This document shows positions 31,567 to 44,968 of a stretch of 64,000 nucleotides of DNA, in pieces. Source of the DNA: Atrina japonica (lineage: Eukaryota; Mollusca; Bivalvia; Pterioida; Pinnidae). The position numbers and the translations under genes are program-made. The notes under the pieces were generated by a model. The model did no database searches. It worked only from the letters and a program-made list of their open reading frames with translations, and was not told the DNA's origin. The stretch spans positions 62,001-126,000 of the forward strand of contig BROG01000133.1 in assembly GCA_030159075.1 (NCBI GenBank), read 5' to 3'. Each line of letters starts with the position of its first letter. The stretch's first letter is position 1.

Positions 31567-33412
31567 GAAATTTTATATCGATGAAACAATGTTTATAAGC
31601 ACAAGATTTTATAATCAAATCGCTGATCTATGTAGTTTGTTGCATAATAAATAAGCCATCAGTACTCACGTTAGGCCAAATATCTGACCCGATTTTTAGT
31701 TACTTTTTTGTAAAACCTAATTTTACCGCATTAAAAAGTATTCAGTATAAAGAGTGTATTATACCTCATTAAAACTTACGATTACGATACTTTGACATAA
31801 ACATGTGTCTTTATCATATTTATAGATTCGGGCTACTTTGGTCTAGAATATAGCCTAGACTTTATTTCTGTGGAAAAGCTGGGTAAAATCAAAGAATTTT
31901 TTATGTCCCAGCATAAAATTCTCCCGATTTTACCCATCGTTTCCACAGAAATTAGTTTAGACACAGCTATAGTTACAGCTGCAACGAAGAAGGTATTTTA
32001 AAAATAGTATGTTGATAAACAGCCTGTCCTGTGTAATGAGTGGGACATATAAAATTCTCCGATTTTACCTAGCGTTTCCAAAGAAATTTATAGACTTTAT
32101 GTAGATCTACTCAGTCTGAGTAGTGTACGAATAGAATAGAATTCATTTTATCAACTTTGATTTATTCCCCATGTATGTTCATACCTGTATATAGTCATGT
32201 CTTGTGCCGTAACTTGTCGTTCAGCATGTGCATCGCTAGGCCAAATTTGTAACTGACGTAAATCTAGATTTTCTACTATACTCCGCACCTTGCGGAACAA
32301 GCATGACAGAGTCAGCAACAGACATTCTCGTCATATCCTCCGACTCAGCATCCGGAAATAATTGCCTTTGCTTCTTAACGATTGGTAAGTGTTTTTACAG
32401 CTTAACTATTTCCACAAGGTGTGGTTCTTCACCATTGACGCATTGGACGTCCGTACACTACAGTTACAGTACAATTTCTTTAGACTTAAAGAGTTGCCGA
32501 TAGCGGTTTAACCCCCGAGTGCCTATTTTAGCAGACATCAGCACAACTTCCCTTTCGTCCACGCCGCACGCGAGATTTGACAACGAGATTAGTTCGAATC
32601 ATTAAAAATCTTCTTTTAAGAATTTAGACATTAAATGTCTTCAATAAGCAATTACTATATTAAACTTGATATTAAAATGAAAAGAATTATTTCAATCGCT
32701 TTCTACATTACAAAGAGGATTTCATATTGTTTCCGGGCTTCTTTGTTTACAGCGAAGGAATTTCTGTTGTCAAGCAAACGTAAACAACATGGCGTTTACC
32801 GCTTATTAACGACCACATGCTTACCATTTCATCGAGAGGTGAACATTGAATGACAAAGGTGAGTTCCGTTGAATATTATATAAGGGAAATTAGCATGGAA
32901 CTTAACCGAAAGTTAAAAATTCATAATAATCATATATTTTACCATATATTCTTTAAAAGGGATTGGGAGGGGTTAATAATAACTAAAAAAAAACTTGCGA
33001 ACTAACGAAGTTACTTGAACCTACTTAGCCATACTAGTAGCTGACATAGTCATAGGGCATAAACATGAGTCATCCCCTGTTAAGGCTGTTATGGTGACAA
33101 ACATAATTGTCAAATACAGGTACCTGAAATAAAATTTATAATTACCGTAGTTGATAAATATAATCTTGGCTAAATAAAATTTTAATATTTATACAATTTA
33201 AATTTAATTGAAAGGATTTAGACAAATATTTTTATACAGCTCATACTTTTATATCACTATTATTAACTGGGACTCATAAATGAAAATCCTAAATTTCTGG
33301 GACCTCTGAAGTAAACCACTTTTGTGCCATTGGGCTGATTTGGGGCCTATCATAAGTCTGCGTTGAGTGCCATTGGGTCAATGCAGGTACTCGTATTTAA
33401 ATCTTTCAATTG
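31567..33412. other. Intergenic / possible 5' region of the ZC2HC1C-like gene
   Basis: The stretch 32200-32860 is less AT-rich and CpG-containing (for example CGTCCACGCCGCACGCGAG at about 32558). It could hold a promoter. No protein gene was recognised. Confidence 0.35.
32635..32858 (+). other. Candidate 5' untranslated exon of the ZC2HC1C-like gene
   Basis: The sequence ends at a good donor, GACAAAG|GTGAGTTCC (32858/32859), downstream of a CpG-containing stretch. The first recognised coding exon begins after a TTTTTCAG acceptor at 38683, 25 nt before its ATG, so an upstream non-coding exon must exist. This is the best candidate seen, and a GTAAGTG donor at about 32382 is an alternative. The exon's 5' limit is unknown. 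Confidence 0.25.
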
Positions 33413-34768
33413 TACAGTACCTATCCTGCCAAAAGTATTCGTAGAAATTGATGTCTGATGTCAAGAGTTGCTTCACTTGGACTACAAAACTCGCTGTTGT
33501 GATAAAATTTTCAAAACACTTACCTTCAAAACTTGGTCAGGTGTCCTTTAGATCATAGACAAGCCATTATTTTTCTTGGAATTGACCGATATAAATTCTG
33601 AATATACTCAGCTGAGAAATTCTGCCAAATAGTTATAATAGCATGGAAAAGCTTATCTTCTGTGTTAATTTCGGCAGTCATTCTCTGAAGTTCTTGCTGA
33701 ACCCTGAGAAAAAGTTTTTCTATTATATATTCAAGTCTGTGGACTCTGTTGGCCACGCCATACCTCATATTTGATTCTGAACTTAATTAGATCTCTCCAC
33801 AACATGTGCTGTATCGATGGGGGCATTGTCGTCTTGAAAAATATAATTTTGGTTGGTAAAATGATGGGTAAAAACTGGCCACAAATGATTATCAAGTATA
33901 TTAATGTATTTTTCTACATTAATATTTCCTGTTACATGGCATAAAATTCCTGGACCAAACCAAATGATGCAGCCCCAGATTATAATGGAGATCTTTATCC
34001 CTGCTTCGATGGACTTGCACTTAGTGCAAGGGGCGATATGCCTCATTTGCCAATCTCCATACAAAAACATGATTATTTTGTCCAATTACAACTTGTGATT
34101 CATCGCTGAATATTACATGCTTCCAATTTTCATTCACAGTCCATCTACGTTTTTGTAAACACCACGTAAGTTGTTTTCTTCTATTGACTTAATCTTTATG
34201 ATGTACCATCCGTTTTCATGTAACACGTTGGTAGATTTTATTCTTATGAAGAGTACCTTGTACAGTTCTATTACCGACATCTTCTTGATTAAATCCAACA
34301 TTAAATTCATGGGTAATTTCCCTTAACACCTTTTACAATTTTCAATAACTGCGCCTTGAAATTTTTGGGGGTCTTCCCGATCTAAAAGTATTTTCCTGCT
34401 CATTAAATCTTTTATTAACTGACCTGCACGTAGACTCAGGTATCTTAAACAGTCTGGCAATTTTGCTTATTCGCTGTCCTTCCCATTTTAAATTCACAAC
34501 TATTTCAGTATTTGTTTTGTGCTTGATGAAAGCTCAGCAGATTTTCGCCCCATGTTTACAAACATTCACTAATTTGTGTATTGGAAGCAAACAACAGAGT
34601 TAATGACATAATGACACACGATGATGTATTGTGATCATGTAGATATATCTACATTATAAAAATTTGTTGTTTATTCATTGAGAAAACGTAAAAATAACAT
34701 AGCAGTGGTGCAGCTCAACTCTAACGAGTCAGTATTTCCGCAAATACTTATGGAAGGATGCTTTATTT
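33413..34768 (-). mobile_element. Decayed Tc1/mariner element
   Basis: The ends are related inverted sequences: TACAGTACCTATCCTGCC...AAGTATTCG on the left and, reverse-complemented from the right, CATCCTTCCATAAGTATTTG. This is the usual Tc1 terminus with AAGTATTC. On the minus strand lies a Tc1-like transposase pseudogene. It sits in the presumed first intron of the ZC2HC1C-like gene. Confidence 0.75.
33553..34570 (-). pseudogene. Tc1-like transposase, multiple frameshifts
   Basis: Read from 34.5 kb downward, the fragments are a helix-turn-helix-like part and VIFSDESQVVIGQNN (first catalytic Asp) in one frame. Then come IIIWGCIIWFG, HVTGNINVEKYINILDNHL and IFQDDNAPIDTAH (second catalytic Asp) in a second frame. 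RVHRLEYIIEKLF and NLYRSIPRKI close it in a third. The third acidic residue falls in a broken part. It is clearly non-functional. Confidence 0.85.
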
Positions 34769-35205
34769 TCTTTTATCTATTTATTTATTGTAAATTCAAT
34801 ATGAAATGCCATATTAGGAGTAATAAAAGTAATGTTTTCAATTTTTAAATGACATATAGACTGCCAACTGGCTGATTTGGACTGATCGTCACAATTTAAA
34901 GTTTTAACTGCTAAAGGGCCGATGTATAATACTAATTTTTTGTAATTGTTTTATTTTCTAATTTTACAAAATTGTAGCTAAAAAATGTTTTGTAATTTGA
35001 TTTCAAGACAATTTATAACGTCATCATGATAGAATGATGTAATTTTAAACATGTGGTTAACATACGGTATAGTTGTTTTTTTCCTGAATCACCAATACGT
35101 TCTTACTTCATATCAGTCGCGCAACTGCATATTATATAATATAGCAGATCGACTGAACTCAAGTTTGTTTGTTTTTTGGTATTTTACTCCACACATAACA
35201 ATTTT

Positions 35206-35967
35206 TAGGTCACCTGAACCTTTAGGCTCAAGGTGACCTATTGCGATCAAATTTTGTCTGTCTTTGTCATCCATTGTGCAACGTCCGTCATACTTTAATA
35301 CTTTTACACATTTTGGACCTTGAGATCTTCTTAACAACTAATTGGCCAATTTTAACCAAATTTGGCAGGAATTATCCCCATGTGCTGCTGCATAAAGTTT
35401 GCTAATGAAAAGGAACACCAATAGGGGCCAAAAGGGACCAAAACTTGGTACTAGTTCATCTTTAAAAATCTCCTCCTCTTGAACCGATGATCAAATGACT
35501 TTCAATTTTTGTATTTATTTTTTTTTTTATTCAATATCTACAAAGTTAATGAATAGAGAAGAATTAAATCTGTATATAATTGAGCCACTAGGGTAGTATT
35601 AACTATTATACAAATGGCTGAAAATAACTCAAAACTGATCGACTTTTTGTATACAAAGATATATGAGAAAGTTGTAAGGTATCATCTAAGGATCATTATT
35701 ACAAAATGTCAAGGTCATGAGTCAAAGGTCAAAGGTACCTAAGTAACCAGAAAATGTCAGGTTTTGTCAAAATTTCGACATTTTTGACTTCTTCTCAAGA
35801 ACCTGTGGGTTGATTTTAACTGAATTTGGTTGGAAGTATCCCCATGTGAAGTCGCATAAAGTTCTTGAATGAAAAGGGGCAAGGACCCATACAGGCTCCA
35901 AAAGGGACCAAATCTGGGTGTCATTTCACTAAGGTGACTGTTACTTGGCACATTGGGCCTCTTGTTC
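35206..35967 (-). repeat. Pearl-like dispersed repeat, AACAAGAGGC family, copy A
   Basis: Read on the minus strand it starts AACAAGAGGCCCAATGTGCC. It contains two related segments with TATCCCCATGTG...GCATAAAGTT about 460 bp apart. It ends in a stem-loop AGGTCACCTTGAGCC-taaa-GGTTCAGGTGACCT followed by A residues. Copy B, in opposite orientation, is at 47327-47933. Confidence 0.75.
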
Positions 35968-38683
35968 AGTCATATGGTGGCAGCCAGGTTTTAATGGTGG
36001 AGGAGAAAACCCGGTTACAATGTACCCGTGAAGATCGCGAGACCACCAAAATTCAGCAGGTTATCAGTGGCAAACATTCTCATAAATTAGGCTAAAGTTT
36101 CTGCGGCACCCAAACCTGTGCTGACTAGAGGTGAGAGACTTCATGGTATAAAGCATGAATGCTCAAACCAGTCTGCCATGGAGGCAGGTAGATACAGCTA
36201 GAACTAGTAAGCATATGCTGGTTTGTAAATGAACCATTCTCGCTGTCATTTTACTCAGGTATATAAAAACTGAATTTGTAAAAAATAATAACTTGTATGG
36301 TATGTATAGGTCAGATGGGCCGTAAAGTTGAAACTCTGGACATTGCTCTTGGATAAAGTTAGGAACTATCATAATGAATAAAGCCACTAATTGTACCTAT
36401 ATGATCAACAACTGTCCTGTGGGAGTATACATAGAAATACTTATGGCTGATTGCATGAATTATAAATGAACTAAGTGACGTAAATACAATGGAAAACAAG
36501 TTAATGGACTCGACTGTAGATTTTATATATAAACTTGTGTGTGTATTCATTATTTGTGCTGTAGATCCAGTGATTGCATGATTGGGAATTCTTTCTAAAT
36601 ACATGTATGTATGACTGCTGATTTTTGCTACTTCAAATTTTCACATTTTTGTTATCTTTTTAGTGTTTTATGATATGTATTAATATACATGTATCTAAAA
36701 TAATTAATTATCATATATTACTAAATGTTAATAGATCATGGTATTAAAATGGTTTCTGGAATCTGATAGAGCAGGCTAGAGCTTTATAATTTTTTTCATC
36801 TTAAGTTTACTGTTTTGTAACTTTAGATGTGGTTTGAAAATTTTACATATAGTTTTCAGTCATCCAAAGATTAAATAAAAATATCCAAATTTAATATGTA
36901 AATGTTTGACTTTGACATATCATTTGTGATTGCAGTTTAGTAAAATAATTACATTAAATAAATTGTTAAGTAAGATTAGGGGCTTACTGCTACAAGTATG
37001 TGTTTTGTAATATGCTGGTATATTTTAAGTATATATATTTTATATAATTAGTCAGTGAATACATTAACTTCTAAATAATGTAATCCACACTATGTTGAAA
37101 TGTATATGTATATGTCCATCCTCATATGCCATGGGTATCGCCTGAGGTTATCTGAATAAAGAAATCTGAAATTTGTAATTATCATTAGTGTAAATTTCAA
37201 CATGTATTGACAACACTTGGTATGTTCTTTGTATCTTGTGTAATTATTGTAATTGAAATTTCCAGTAATTGTATGAATCTGTTTAATTAATGTAATGTAG
37301 TTGCACGAATAATCAAACGTTGAAAAGCTATGATAAATATATGACATGACTTGATTACATTTGTTGATCACAAACAAGAACCAGTGATAATAACACTGAT
37401 ACAACATTACGGTGATGTATACCAGTCTCATTCTGTCCTTTACACAGCTTTTAGTTATGATTGTTGATCACAAACAAGAACCAATGATAACACTGATTAC
37501 ATGTATATAAACAACATTACAGTAATATTATCATTACATGCCAGTCTCATTTGGTCCTCAGCCTTGAGACCACCTTGTGTGCCATTGAAATGTGGTCTTA
37601 AGATTGAGGGTTTTAAAAAGGGGTTCTGTTCAGTACTAATATATTATTCAAACAAGCTCTTTTAGGATGAGATATCACATTAGGAGGGTGGCCTTTAATG
37701 ATAGTTGTTACATAAGACAGGTTCCACTGCGTAACACAGATGTACAATGAATCTATTTCCTGTGGACGGTCAGTAACAAACCTTACAACTGTTTTATTTT
37801 GTTGAGGACCGTATTCTCTTAATAAATATCTTCATTTGCCACTATACACAGAATTGTGAATCGTATCATGTGCCATTATGTCTATTGTTTAATACTGACC
37901 GTCCATAGACCCAATGGAAGCAGTCACATGAATTTGTAAAAAATAATTTTACCATTTAAATGACGACATTTCAGTCCAAGGCAAAACAAATGCTAATTGA
38001 CATGTCACCAAATGCCCAACACGGCACCTTTTGGCAAACTTTTCCATTATGACATCACAATCAAATGGCCCGTCAAACACTTGTGTGATTATGAAATCAC
38101 TATCGATTGATGTCAAAAAGCACATTGAGAGCCATGTATGGCGATAAGTCAATTAAGTACAGCAAGTTTAAGTTCATGTGATGGCATTTACATCTCTAAA
38201 TTGTTAGGATTTGCATTGCATAGAATATAATTCAAAACTTAATTGTAGGTCTGTTCTCTTATGATTTACATTTACTGGCTTGGTAAAATAAAAGATGACG
38301 TGATTATATTTTATTTCCAATAAACTCACTTTTCAATTCTTCCATAGACATTAGAGTTCCCATTGATAAACAGAGAACCAAATTTAAACATTTTCTGCAT
38401 GATGAAAAGTAAACAGATTAAGTTTTGAGTTAAGATATACTTCATTGATGTATTCATAGATCATAGTTGTATTCAGAAATAAAATTTAAAATCATACGAT
38501 TATAAGTTGTAAATATTTCAAAATTAAAATGTTAATTTTCAGAAATTTAGTGAACCCAAGAGGAAACACATCCTTTAAAGTAAATGGTAGTGTTGAATAT
38601 TGATTGACATATGTTTGAGAATAACAGTATTCATGAATACTTTTGAAAATAAGATGTTATTTTTAACATTTTATATTTTTCAG
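35968..38683. other. Non-coding, presumed ZC2HC1C-like intron 1
   Basis: Just after copy A (about 35985-36140) is TGGTGGAGGAGAAAACCCGG and related text resembling a widespread invertebrate repeat domain. Beyond the tandem duplication at 37360-37560 is a 13-14-bp inverted pair, TGGACGGTCAGTA (37763) / TACTGACCGTCCA (37893), that may bound a small MITE. No gene was recognised. Confidence 0.4.
37360..37560. repeat. ~98-bp tandem duplication
   Basis: TTGATCACAAACAAGAACCA...GATAACACTGAT...AACAACATTAC...CCAGTCTCATT occurs twice, starting at about 37361 and 37461. The copies differ by indels. Confidence 0.85.
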
Positions 38684-38708
38684 GGTGTGTATACTCTCTA
38701 AAATACAG

Positions 38709-39662
38709 ATGAGCAAAGTGGATGTAGATTATCCCCCTGTTTACAGAGGAAAATCAAGATTTCCCAAACATCAACAGGCAACTGTTACCATGGAGAATGG
38801 AGGTCAGAGGCCATCTCGTTTGATGCAACTTCAATCAAACTATCAACACAAGTTGATGAAGGAAAAAGAAGAAAAACTCATTCAACTTTATGAAGAAAAC
38901 CAAAAACGTGCGTTACAAAGAGTTAATTCTAAGGGGTCTATAAGAGACTTCTTCAATGAGAGACGGAGGTTGGAACAGAATGGGAATGCGTTACCACCTG
39001 TAAATCAACAATATAAACAACGACAACCAGAGCCAAAACCTGTTTATAGTAATGGTTGGACGCAAAGGCAGAATTCTGGTAAAGCTGGTAATGGTACGGT
39101 ACAAAATATGAACATTGTTGGTCGGGACAAAAGTCGGCCACTTGCCCCAATTGACCATAACTTTGGTTATCAAAGTAATATCCCACAAAAACCTCAGCGT
39201 CATGGAAGACCTTGGACTAAAGACAATATCACTCAGGAAAGAAAATCTGCTAAAAATGATGGTGCTAGAAGTGCTCCCTCCTCTGTGGTGCAAAATGGAT
39301 ATCATAGCAGAAATTCTCCAAATGATGAAACTCCGCCTCCAAATCTCTCACATATAAAAGGATTGCAAAAGCAAAAGGCTGTAGGAAACAGAAGTGCTGC
39401 AAAACCGCCATCTGGTAAAAAGCAGATGACAGATTTTCAAAAGTGGCAAATGGAGCAAGACCAAAACCGTGCAGAACGTCTAAAGAAAATACAACCAGAG
39501 CCAACTCCTAGGTATGAGTATGAGGAAAGTGATAAAGAGGAGGAGGATAATGAATCTTCAGCAGAAATTCAAAGGAAACAACAAGAATTGATGGCTAAAA
39601 TTGCTGAACAGCAGGCTGCGCTAGAAAGAATGAGAAAAGAAAGAGCTAAAGAGGAAGAGGCA
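38709..39662 (+). CDS. ZC2HC1C: ZC2HC1C-like coding exon 1
   Basis: 318 codons from MSKVDVDYPPVYRGKSRF to the Glu/Arg-rich end. The acceptor TATATTTTTCAG lies 25 nt before the ATG. Reading past the donor gives only VSNL and a stop. Confidence 0.9.
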
Positions 39663-42600
39663 GTAAGTAACTTGTGAGGAGGTTCAGACTTTCAGACATT
39701 GACATTTGTACATTTTCTATAGTTGCCATGGGACCAATATTCTGCCCCATTCTCAATGCAGAAAACATGTATGTTTTGCCAATTTGATGAAAAAAATTCA
39801 AAATATGGTGTACAGATCACGACCATAATGAAAAATGTTATAACCCGGATTTGCACTTCGTGCAACCTGGCCAATGAATTAATGCATGGGAAAATGCATA
39901 TAAACAAAATTCCCTTACATTTAGATTTTCATATCTCCAAACTATATTTCCCCAATATCAGACACAGATTCACATTTAAATTCCAAATTGTGTTGCTAGT
40001 GGCATTTTCCCAAATTCAGCAGAAAAAAACCTGATTGATGAGTAGAAGATAAATGCATTGACCAAAATGGGATGTAAAAAAAAAACTGTGATTTTAACAT
40101 CTAGTAATCTCACCATGATATTCAGTAGATTCTGTGTTGGCCTATAGATATCTTTTGCTGCTACTTTGTACCATTTTATATTGAATACTCAAGGAATAAT
40201 GTTACTTTGTTACAAGAATTATCAGCTTGACAGAGAAGTGAATGACACAAATGAGAATTTCATACATATTAGGGGTGAAAACAATTTTTAGTTTTATCTG
40301 ACAGTTCATGAGAGTGATATAAATAGACTGACTTACCTACATACAGCCATCAGGAATTATTATCACAGAACTTATAGGTTTTATTCAGATACTCTAAATT
40401 ACCAATCATAATTCTTAACTTTTTAATGAAAATTTTCACCAAAAAAAAAATCAAATCATATCCATATCTACTTAAAAGAAATTAATGTAAAATTTTACTA
40501 GTGAAAATTCTAAAAGAAAATTCCTGAGAATGTCAACAAAATTCCCCATTACTTAAACCATGGACTATTTTCTCAAAATAATGGAGAGACACCATGGCCA
40601 AGTGACAATGAACAGTTGAGTACACCTTTTCATCAAGATTACCACCAGAGTATGAATTATTTCTATATATAAACACAACAAACGTTTTATCTCTATATCA
40701 TTTAAATAGTCCAGCACTTGAATGGAACATATAATTGACCGATTTACAGTAAAGGGTTCGTGAAATATTTGATATTTCTTATTGTCTATTAGTTTGATAG
40801 AAAACTGTTAAGATAATGACTTTAATTGTTGATGCACAGAATATTATTTATTATTTTTAGTTTTAAATGATTTAAAATTGTTGAAATATTATTAAATTCA
40901 GATGTGTGATAATGATTAATTAGTTAACTACACAATGTTTCCGTGATTTACCATAACAAAAGGTCATTATTCTGAACTTATCATCAAATAGCAGCTTGAT
41001 GACGAGTACACATCAAGGGAGATAACTATTATCTATAGCATACTCATTGTATTTTAGTATTTACATCTGCCTTAAGCTGTATCACCTGGAAACAAGAGTA
41101 CTTATTAGATCCACAGTAATTTATTTATGTATTGATTTATTATATTCTTTATTTCATAGGCTAGAAGAGAAAGGGAAAAAAGACAAAAAAGAGAGGAGGA
41201 AAGACAAAGGAAGATGAGGGAAGAGGAAGATAGAAGACGTTTAGAGGAGCTTGATAGAAAAGCGCAGGAGGCACTAGAATTGGAAAGACAAGAAGAAGAA
41301 GAAATTGCTAGTACACATGCATTTAACCAGTATTCACATCGTGGTAGCCATTATAATGCTCCTAGTGATGAGGAAAATGATGACAGATATTCAAAGCAAA
41401 CACACTACAAAACACAACCTACTCCCCCACCACAACCAAAACCTGTTAGAGTGCAACGTAAACCCGTTAAACATGTGACAAAACCATCCCGAACCCCTCC
41501 TATATCCAGCAGTCAGAATATGTCCCTTTATGAAAATGCAGCTTTTGGTGAGGATGCGTTTGATTCAGGAAATACTGTACTGGTTGCATGTTCAAATTGC
41601 CACAGGAAGTTTGCTAGTGACAGGATTGATAAACACAAGAAGTTTTGTGGAAACATAACAAAGAAAAGGAAAGTTCTGGACCCTACAAAAATGAGAGTGG
41701 AGGGAACAGACATGGAGAAATATGCAAATAATCCACGTAGAAGAAGCCGTACTCCTGTAAGTTTTCTTTCTTTACAGGGTTGTCATTAATTAATATTTTG
41801 TTAATTTAAATTCATGTTTCCAAACGTTAACAAAAATGGATTCAAAATAAATATATATAAATGTTCTTGATTGCATTATTCCAAAGGGGCCAAATTGTAG
41901 AAATACAATGATAAACCTTCTCTTTTGAACCTCTACATGGTGGTTCTTCACACAGTGGTTACCTAGTGTTTTACTTCTCTTTATTTGTCTGTTTCAACTC
42001 TCACCTGTCACATACCTGTATAATTGTACAGCAATATTGAGCGATTCCTGTCTAGTGATTTAGAGCATCACATTGCTGACTGTAAAGACATACAAGTCAT
42101 AATCTGGTTCCCTTGCTTTTATTTTTTATTGATGCAAAAAAAAAAAAAAACAAACAAAAATTATCCAATATTCAATAATACATAAAATCTGAGCTTTAGA
42201 AATTTTCATTAGAACTTCTAATTGAAATAATTTTTATGTCAAAATTGCTAAGATTTTATTACACATTTTTACTTATATTTTTAAAATTACTGAATTGTAA
42301 ATTTACAAAATTGTTTAATATTGGGAAAGTTTGGTATTTCTACTGTCTTGTCTTGTACTTAATAGAAATATATATTTATGTTCTAATTCGTTTCACTCAA
42401 ACGAACATAAATAATTTATAAAATAAACAAACACACAAATTAGGTATGAAGCGCTCTGTGCAAGTGCAGTTTACTTAGATATAATAAATATACAAACAAA
42501 ATGTCACTGTCTCCTGACCACGTGACCTACAATGTAAAAACAAAATATATAGTTCAAATTTTAAAACTATACTTATGTAAATGGGTGGGTGGGCGGGAAT

Positions 42601-42798
42601 AAGTCAACTGCACTGAAAAGAGCCTTCGAATGGCTATATTCTATACAAATATCGGATTACGTTACACGTAACAAACACCTGAAATTCATGCAATGAATAT
42701 TCATTGTGACATGTCAGATGACATACCCGTATAAAACTGACCAATAATTGTGAAACACAAGTAAACATAAACACGTGTTATTGTAACTTCGATAAATA

Positions 42799-42846
<48 letters not shown>

Positions 42847-43378
42847 CCTACATACATAAATTAAATTTCAATGTCTGTTCATTTTTGGAAAATTTTTAAA
42901 TTGTTAATTTGATTCATCACAACAAAGAAATTACCTGATTCTGTCTGATGACCTTCTTATGTAAATCTCAGTGGACTTATTATTCATGATTACACATTCC
43001 GTATCTGATGGTCGTGTACCAGCCTTAGACAGTAAGGGTGAAATATCACCATTACAAATTGATTTTAATCATGAATTCAATAATGAAATTAAATAATAAA
43101 TACTGTATGTAATTTTCTTTTCCTTTCAGCCCAAAAAGAAGAGTAATTGGCGAAAGAAGCATGAGAATTTTATGAATACAATCAGGTATGCGAAGAAGGT
43201 AACAGAGATGGAGAAAACAGGAGGCAACATGTCTAGTCTTCCACCACCACCCCCATCAGATACATCTGACTATGTGCAATGCCAGTGGTGTTCAAGAAAA
43301 TTCAGTCCCTCCGTAGCTGAGAGACACATTCCAAAATGTAAAGACATAAAGTCAAGACCAGCACCTCTACGTAGGTGA
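38709..43378 (+). CDS. ZC2HC1C: ZC2HC1C-like zinc-finger C2HC protein, 3 coding exons, 599 aa
   Basis: The exons are 38709-39662, 41160-41756 and 43130-43378 with phase-0 junctions (GCA|GTAAGT, TTTCATAG|GCT, CCT|GTAAGTT, CCTTTCAG|CCC). The N-terminal half is Lys/Glu/Gln-rich and probably coiled-coil (about residues 35-80 and 285-370). Two C2HC fingers follow. The first has CSNC (462-465), H477 and C481. The second has CQWC (568-571), H583 and C587, in SPSVAERHIPKCKDIKSRPA. The coiled-coil N-terminus and this terminal signature distinguish ZC2HC1C from ZC2HC1A/B; human ZC2HC1C is 456 residues. Its molecular role is not established. The ATG at 38709 was chosen over an in-frame GTG 24 nt upstream. 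Confidence 0.9.
39663..41159 (+). other. ZC2HC1C-like intron between coding exons 1 and 2
   Basis: A 1.5-kb AT-rich intron. A short palindromic TTGCACTTCGTGCAA lies at about 39852. Nothing else was recognised. Confidence 0.6.
41160..41756 (+). CDS. ZC2HC1C: ZC2HC1C-like coding exon 2 (first C2HC finger)
   Basis: 199 codons. It starts with a highly charged helix (ARREREKRQKREEERQ) in frame with the previous exon. It passes through a Pro-rich linker and ends with the first finger and GTDMEKYANNPRRRSRTP. Confidence 0.92.
42045..42112 (+). repeat. tRNA-like SINE head or tRNA pseudogene
   Basis: CTAGTGATTTAGAGCATCAC (A-box-like), GACTGTAAAGAC (an anticodon-arm-like stretch with GTA) and CTGGTTCCC (half a B box) have the spacing of a tRNA-Tyr-like molecule. 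The acceptor stem does not pair, so this is not a working tRNA. Confidence 0.35.
42801..42844. repeat. (AT)n microsatellite
   Basis: 22 AT units. Confidence 0.97.
43130..43378 (+). CDS. ZC2HC1C: ZC2HC1C-like terminal exon (second C2HC finger)
   Basis: 82 codons plus TGA: PKKKSNWRKKHENFMNTIRY, a PPPPPP run, DYVQCQWCSRKF, AERHIPKC and KSRPAPLRR. The acceptor is TTTTCCTTTCAG. Confidence 0.93.
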   Translation, partial: PKKKSNWRKKHENFMNTIRYAKKVTEMEKTGGNMSSLPPPPPSDTSDYVQCQWCSRKFSPSVAERHIPKCKDIKSRPAPLRR

Positions 43379-44968
43379 TAAACGCCAGACAACACTTTAA
43401 ATAATACAATTTTTGTAAGTCGGTTAAGGTTATATACTGCACCAAAACTGTTTTTCTGTTGGTCGCAGAGTTTTGGTGTCTAGATTGTAAAGTTACAAGG
43501 GTTATAGGGAGGGGGTTAAGCCCCCTAATACACTGTTGTATATTTGCTGTGGCATCTGTAACTAGAACTGCCGACAAATGGGTTTACAACCATTTCACTT
43601 GTGCTTATTCTGGAAGGATTACTGACACTGGTAATAGTAAAACTTAAATACATAATCAGATGGAGTTCTGTAATCTCAATGTATGTGTTTACAACAGGTT
43701 TATTTCACTTAGGTGACACCCGTGAAGATTCTCTGACAAGCAAATTATGGAAGTAAAACCATGAAAAGAATAATCCCTTTAGTGATCTGCTGTTGAATGT
43801 TGATGAAGTTTTGTATGCACATGCACACAGTGTTTGTTGTTTTTATATAGGACTGCTTCCTCTGTCACCTAAACTTGCCAAACATTATTCAATGAATCTC
43901 TTAAGATTTAATGCCAATAAGATTTTAAGTTTTGTATGCAATGAAATTGTATAGTAAAATGAATTATAGATAAAAGAGAACTAAACTGTGAGTTAGTGAT
44001 TTTGAAACAAATTTTAAAGTTAGTGTAAACAGGAAAGTGAGGATTTGTTAATGAGAATATATTATATAGAAACAGCAATGGGCTTTTGGGAAGATTGGCA
44101 TGTTTTCGTTAATGTTTATTTCATTGTTTTTTTTTTGAAATGCAATTTGCTTTATTAACAAGTTTACAAAAGGCAATAGATTGGTGTTTATTGATTTAAT
44201 TTTAGTGATTTATTATTAGTAATTGGGAATATAGGGGAGTCTGTTAAGTTTATAATGTTACTGTTATACATTTCTTCATTTCCATATTTTCTGATCACAC
44301 CTTTTCCAACATGTCTATTTTAAAAGGCATGAAAATATCTGTTAGAACACACACATTTCATTTCTTTTTTATAAAAGTGGTATGGTTTTCCTTAAATTTG
44401 GTACGATATTTCAAGTTGAACCTTGCAGTCTTGTCTTTGTCAGGATTTCTTGTGGCAGCATTATCAGTTTCATCTGTTATATTTATAATATGTCAAATCC
44501 ACCCAGAGAAGGCATTCAGAAATTTAAAGAAATAGTGTTATGGTGTGGAGATAAAACAATGGCAGATTTACACATAAACAGCATTGCATATCTACAACTT
44601 AATATAACCATCGCTGACGTTCAGTATTTAAACATCTTACATTGAACTGGCTTTAACTCATCAAGCTATGAAATATAATGGACTCTGTAAATCAATGACT
44701 TAGACCAGTCCAAATGTGTCTGTGGGGGAATGGGTTATGGAAACACAAACCACATAGATTATTATTTTCTGTCATGGTAAGGGCTTTATAGTTACCCAGA
44801 AAACAGCATAGATTCCTCATTATAAGTTTTGAAAAATATTCTAGAGTTACTAAAGAAATGATAATCAGTTTTATGTCACATGTGTATATCTAATATACAG
44901 ATGTTTCATGATGCATACCTCTGTAGGTGTTTAAATTCCATATGTCTTTAAAAAGGCAACATGGTGAC
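43379..44968 (+). other. 3' flank of the ZC2HC1C-like gene
   Basis: Probably 3' UTR then intergenic DNA. No convincing single poly(A) site could be chosen. No other gene was recognised. Confidence 0.4.

Larger units (their letters stand above)
41757..43129 (+). other. ZC2HC1C-like intron between coding exons 2 and 3
   Basis: A 1.4-kb intron with a tRNA-like SINE remnant (about 42045-42110) and a TA microsatellite at 42801. Confidence 0.6.

Noticed and set aside
38685..38708. GTG start 24 nt upstream for the ZC2HC1C-like protein
   Set aside because: A GTG start is unlikely in an animal gene, and the stretch begins two bases after the splice acceptor, so the ATG at 38709 is preferred.
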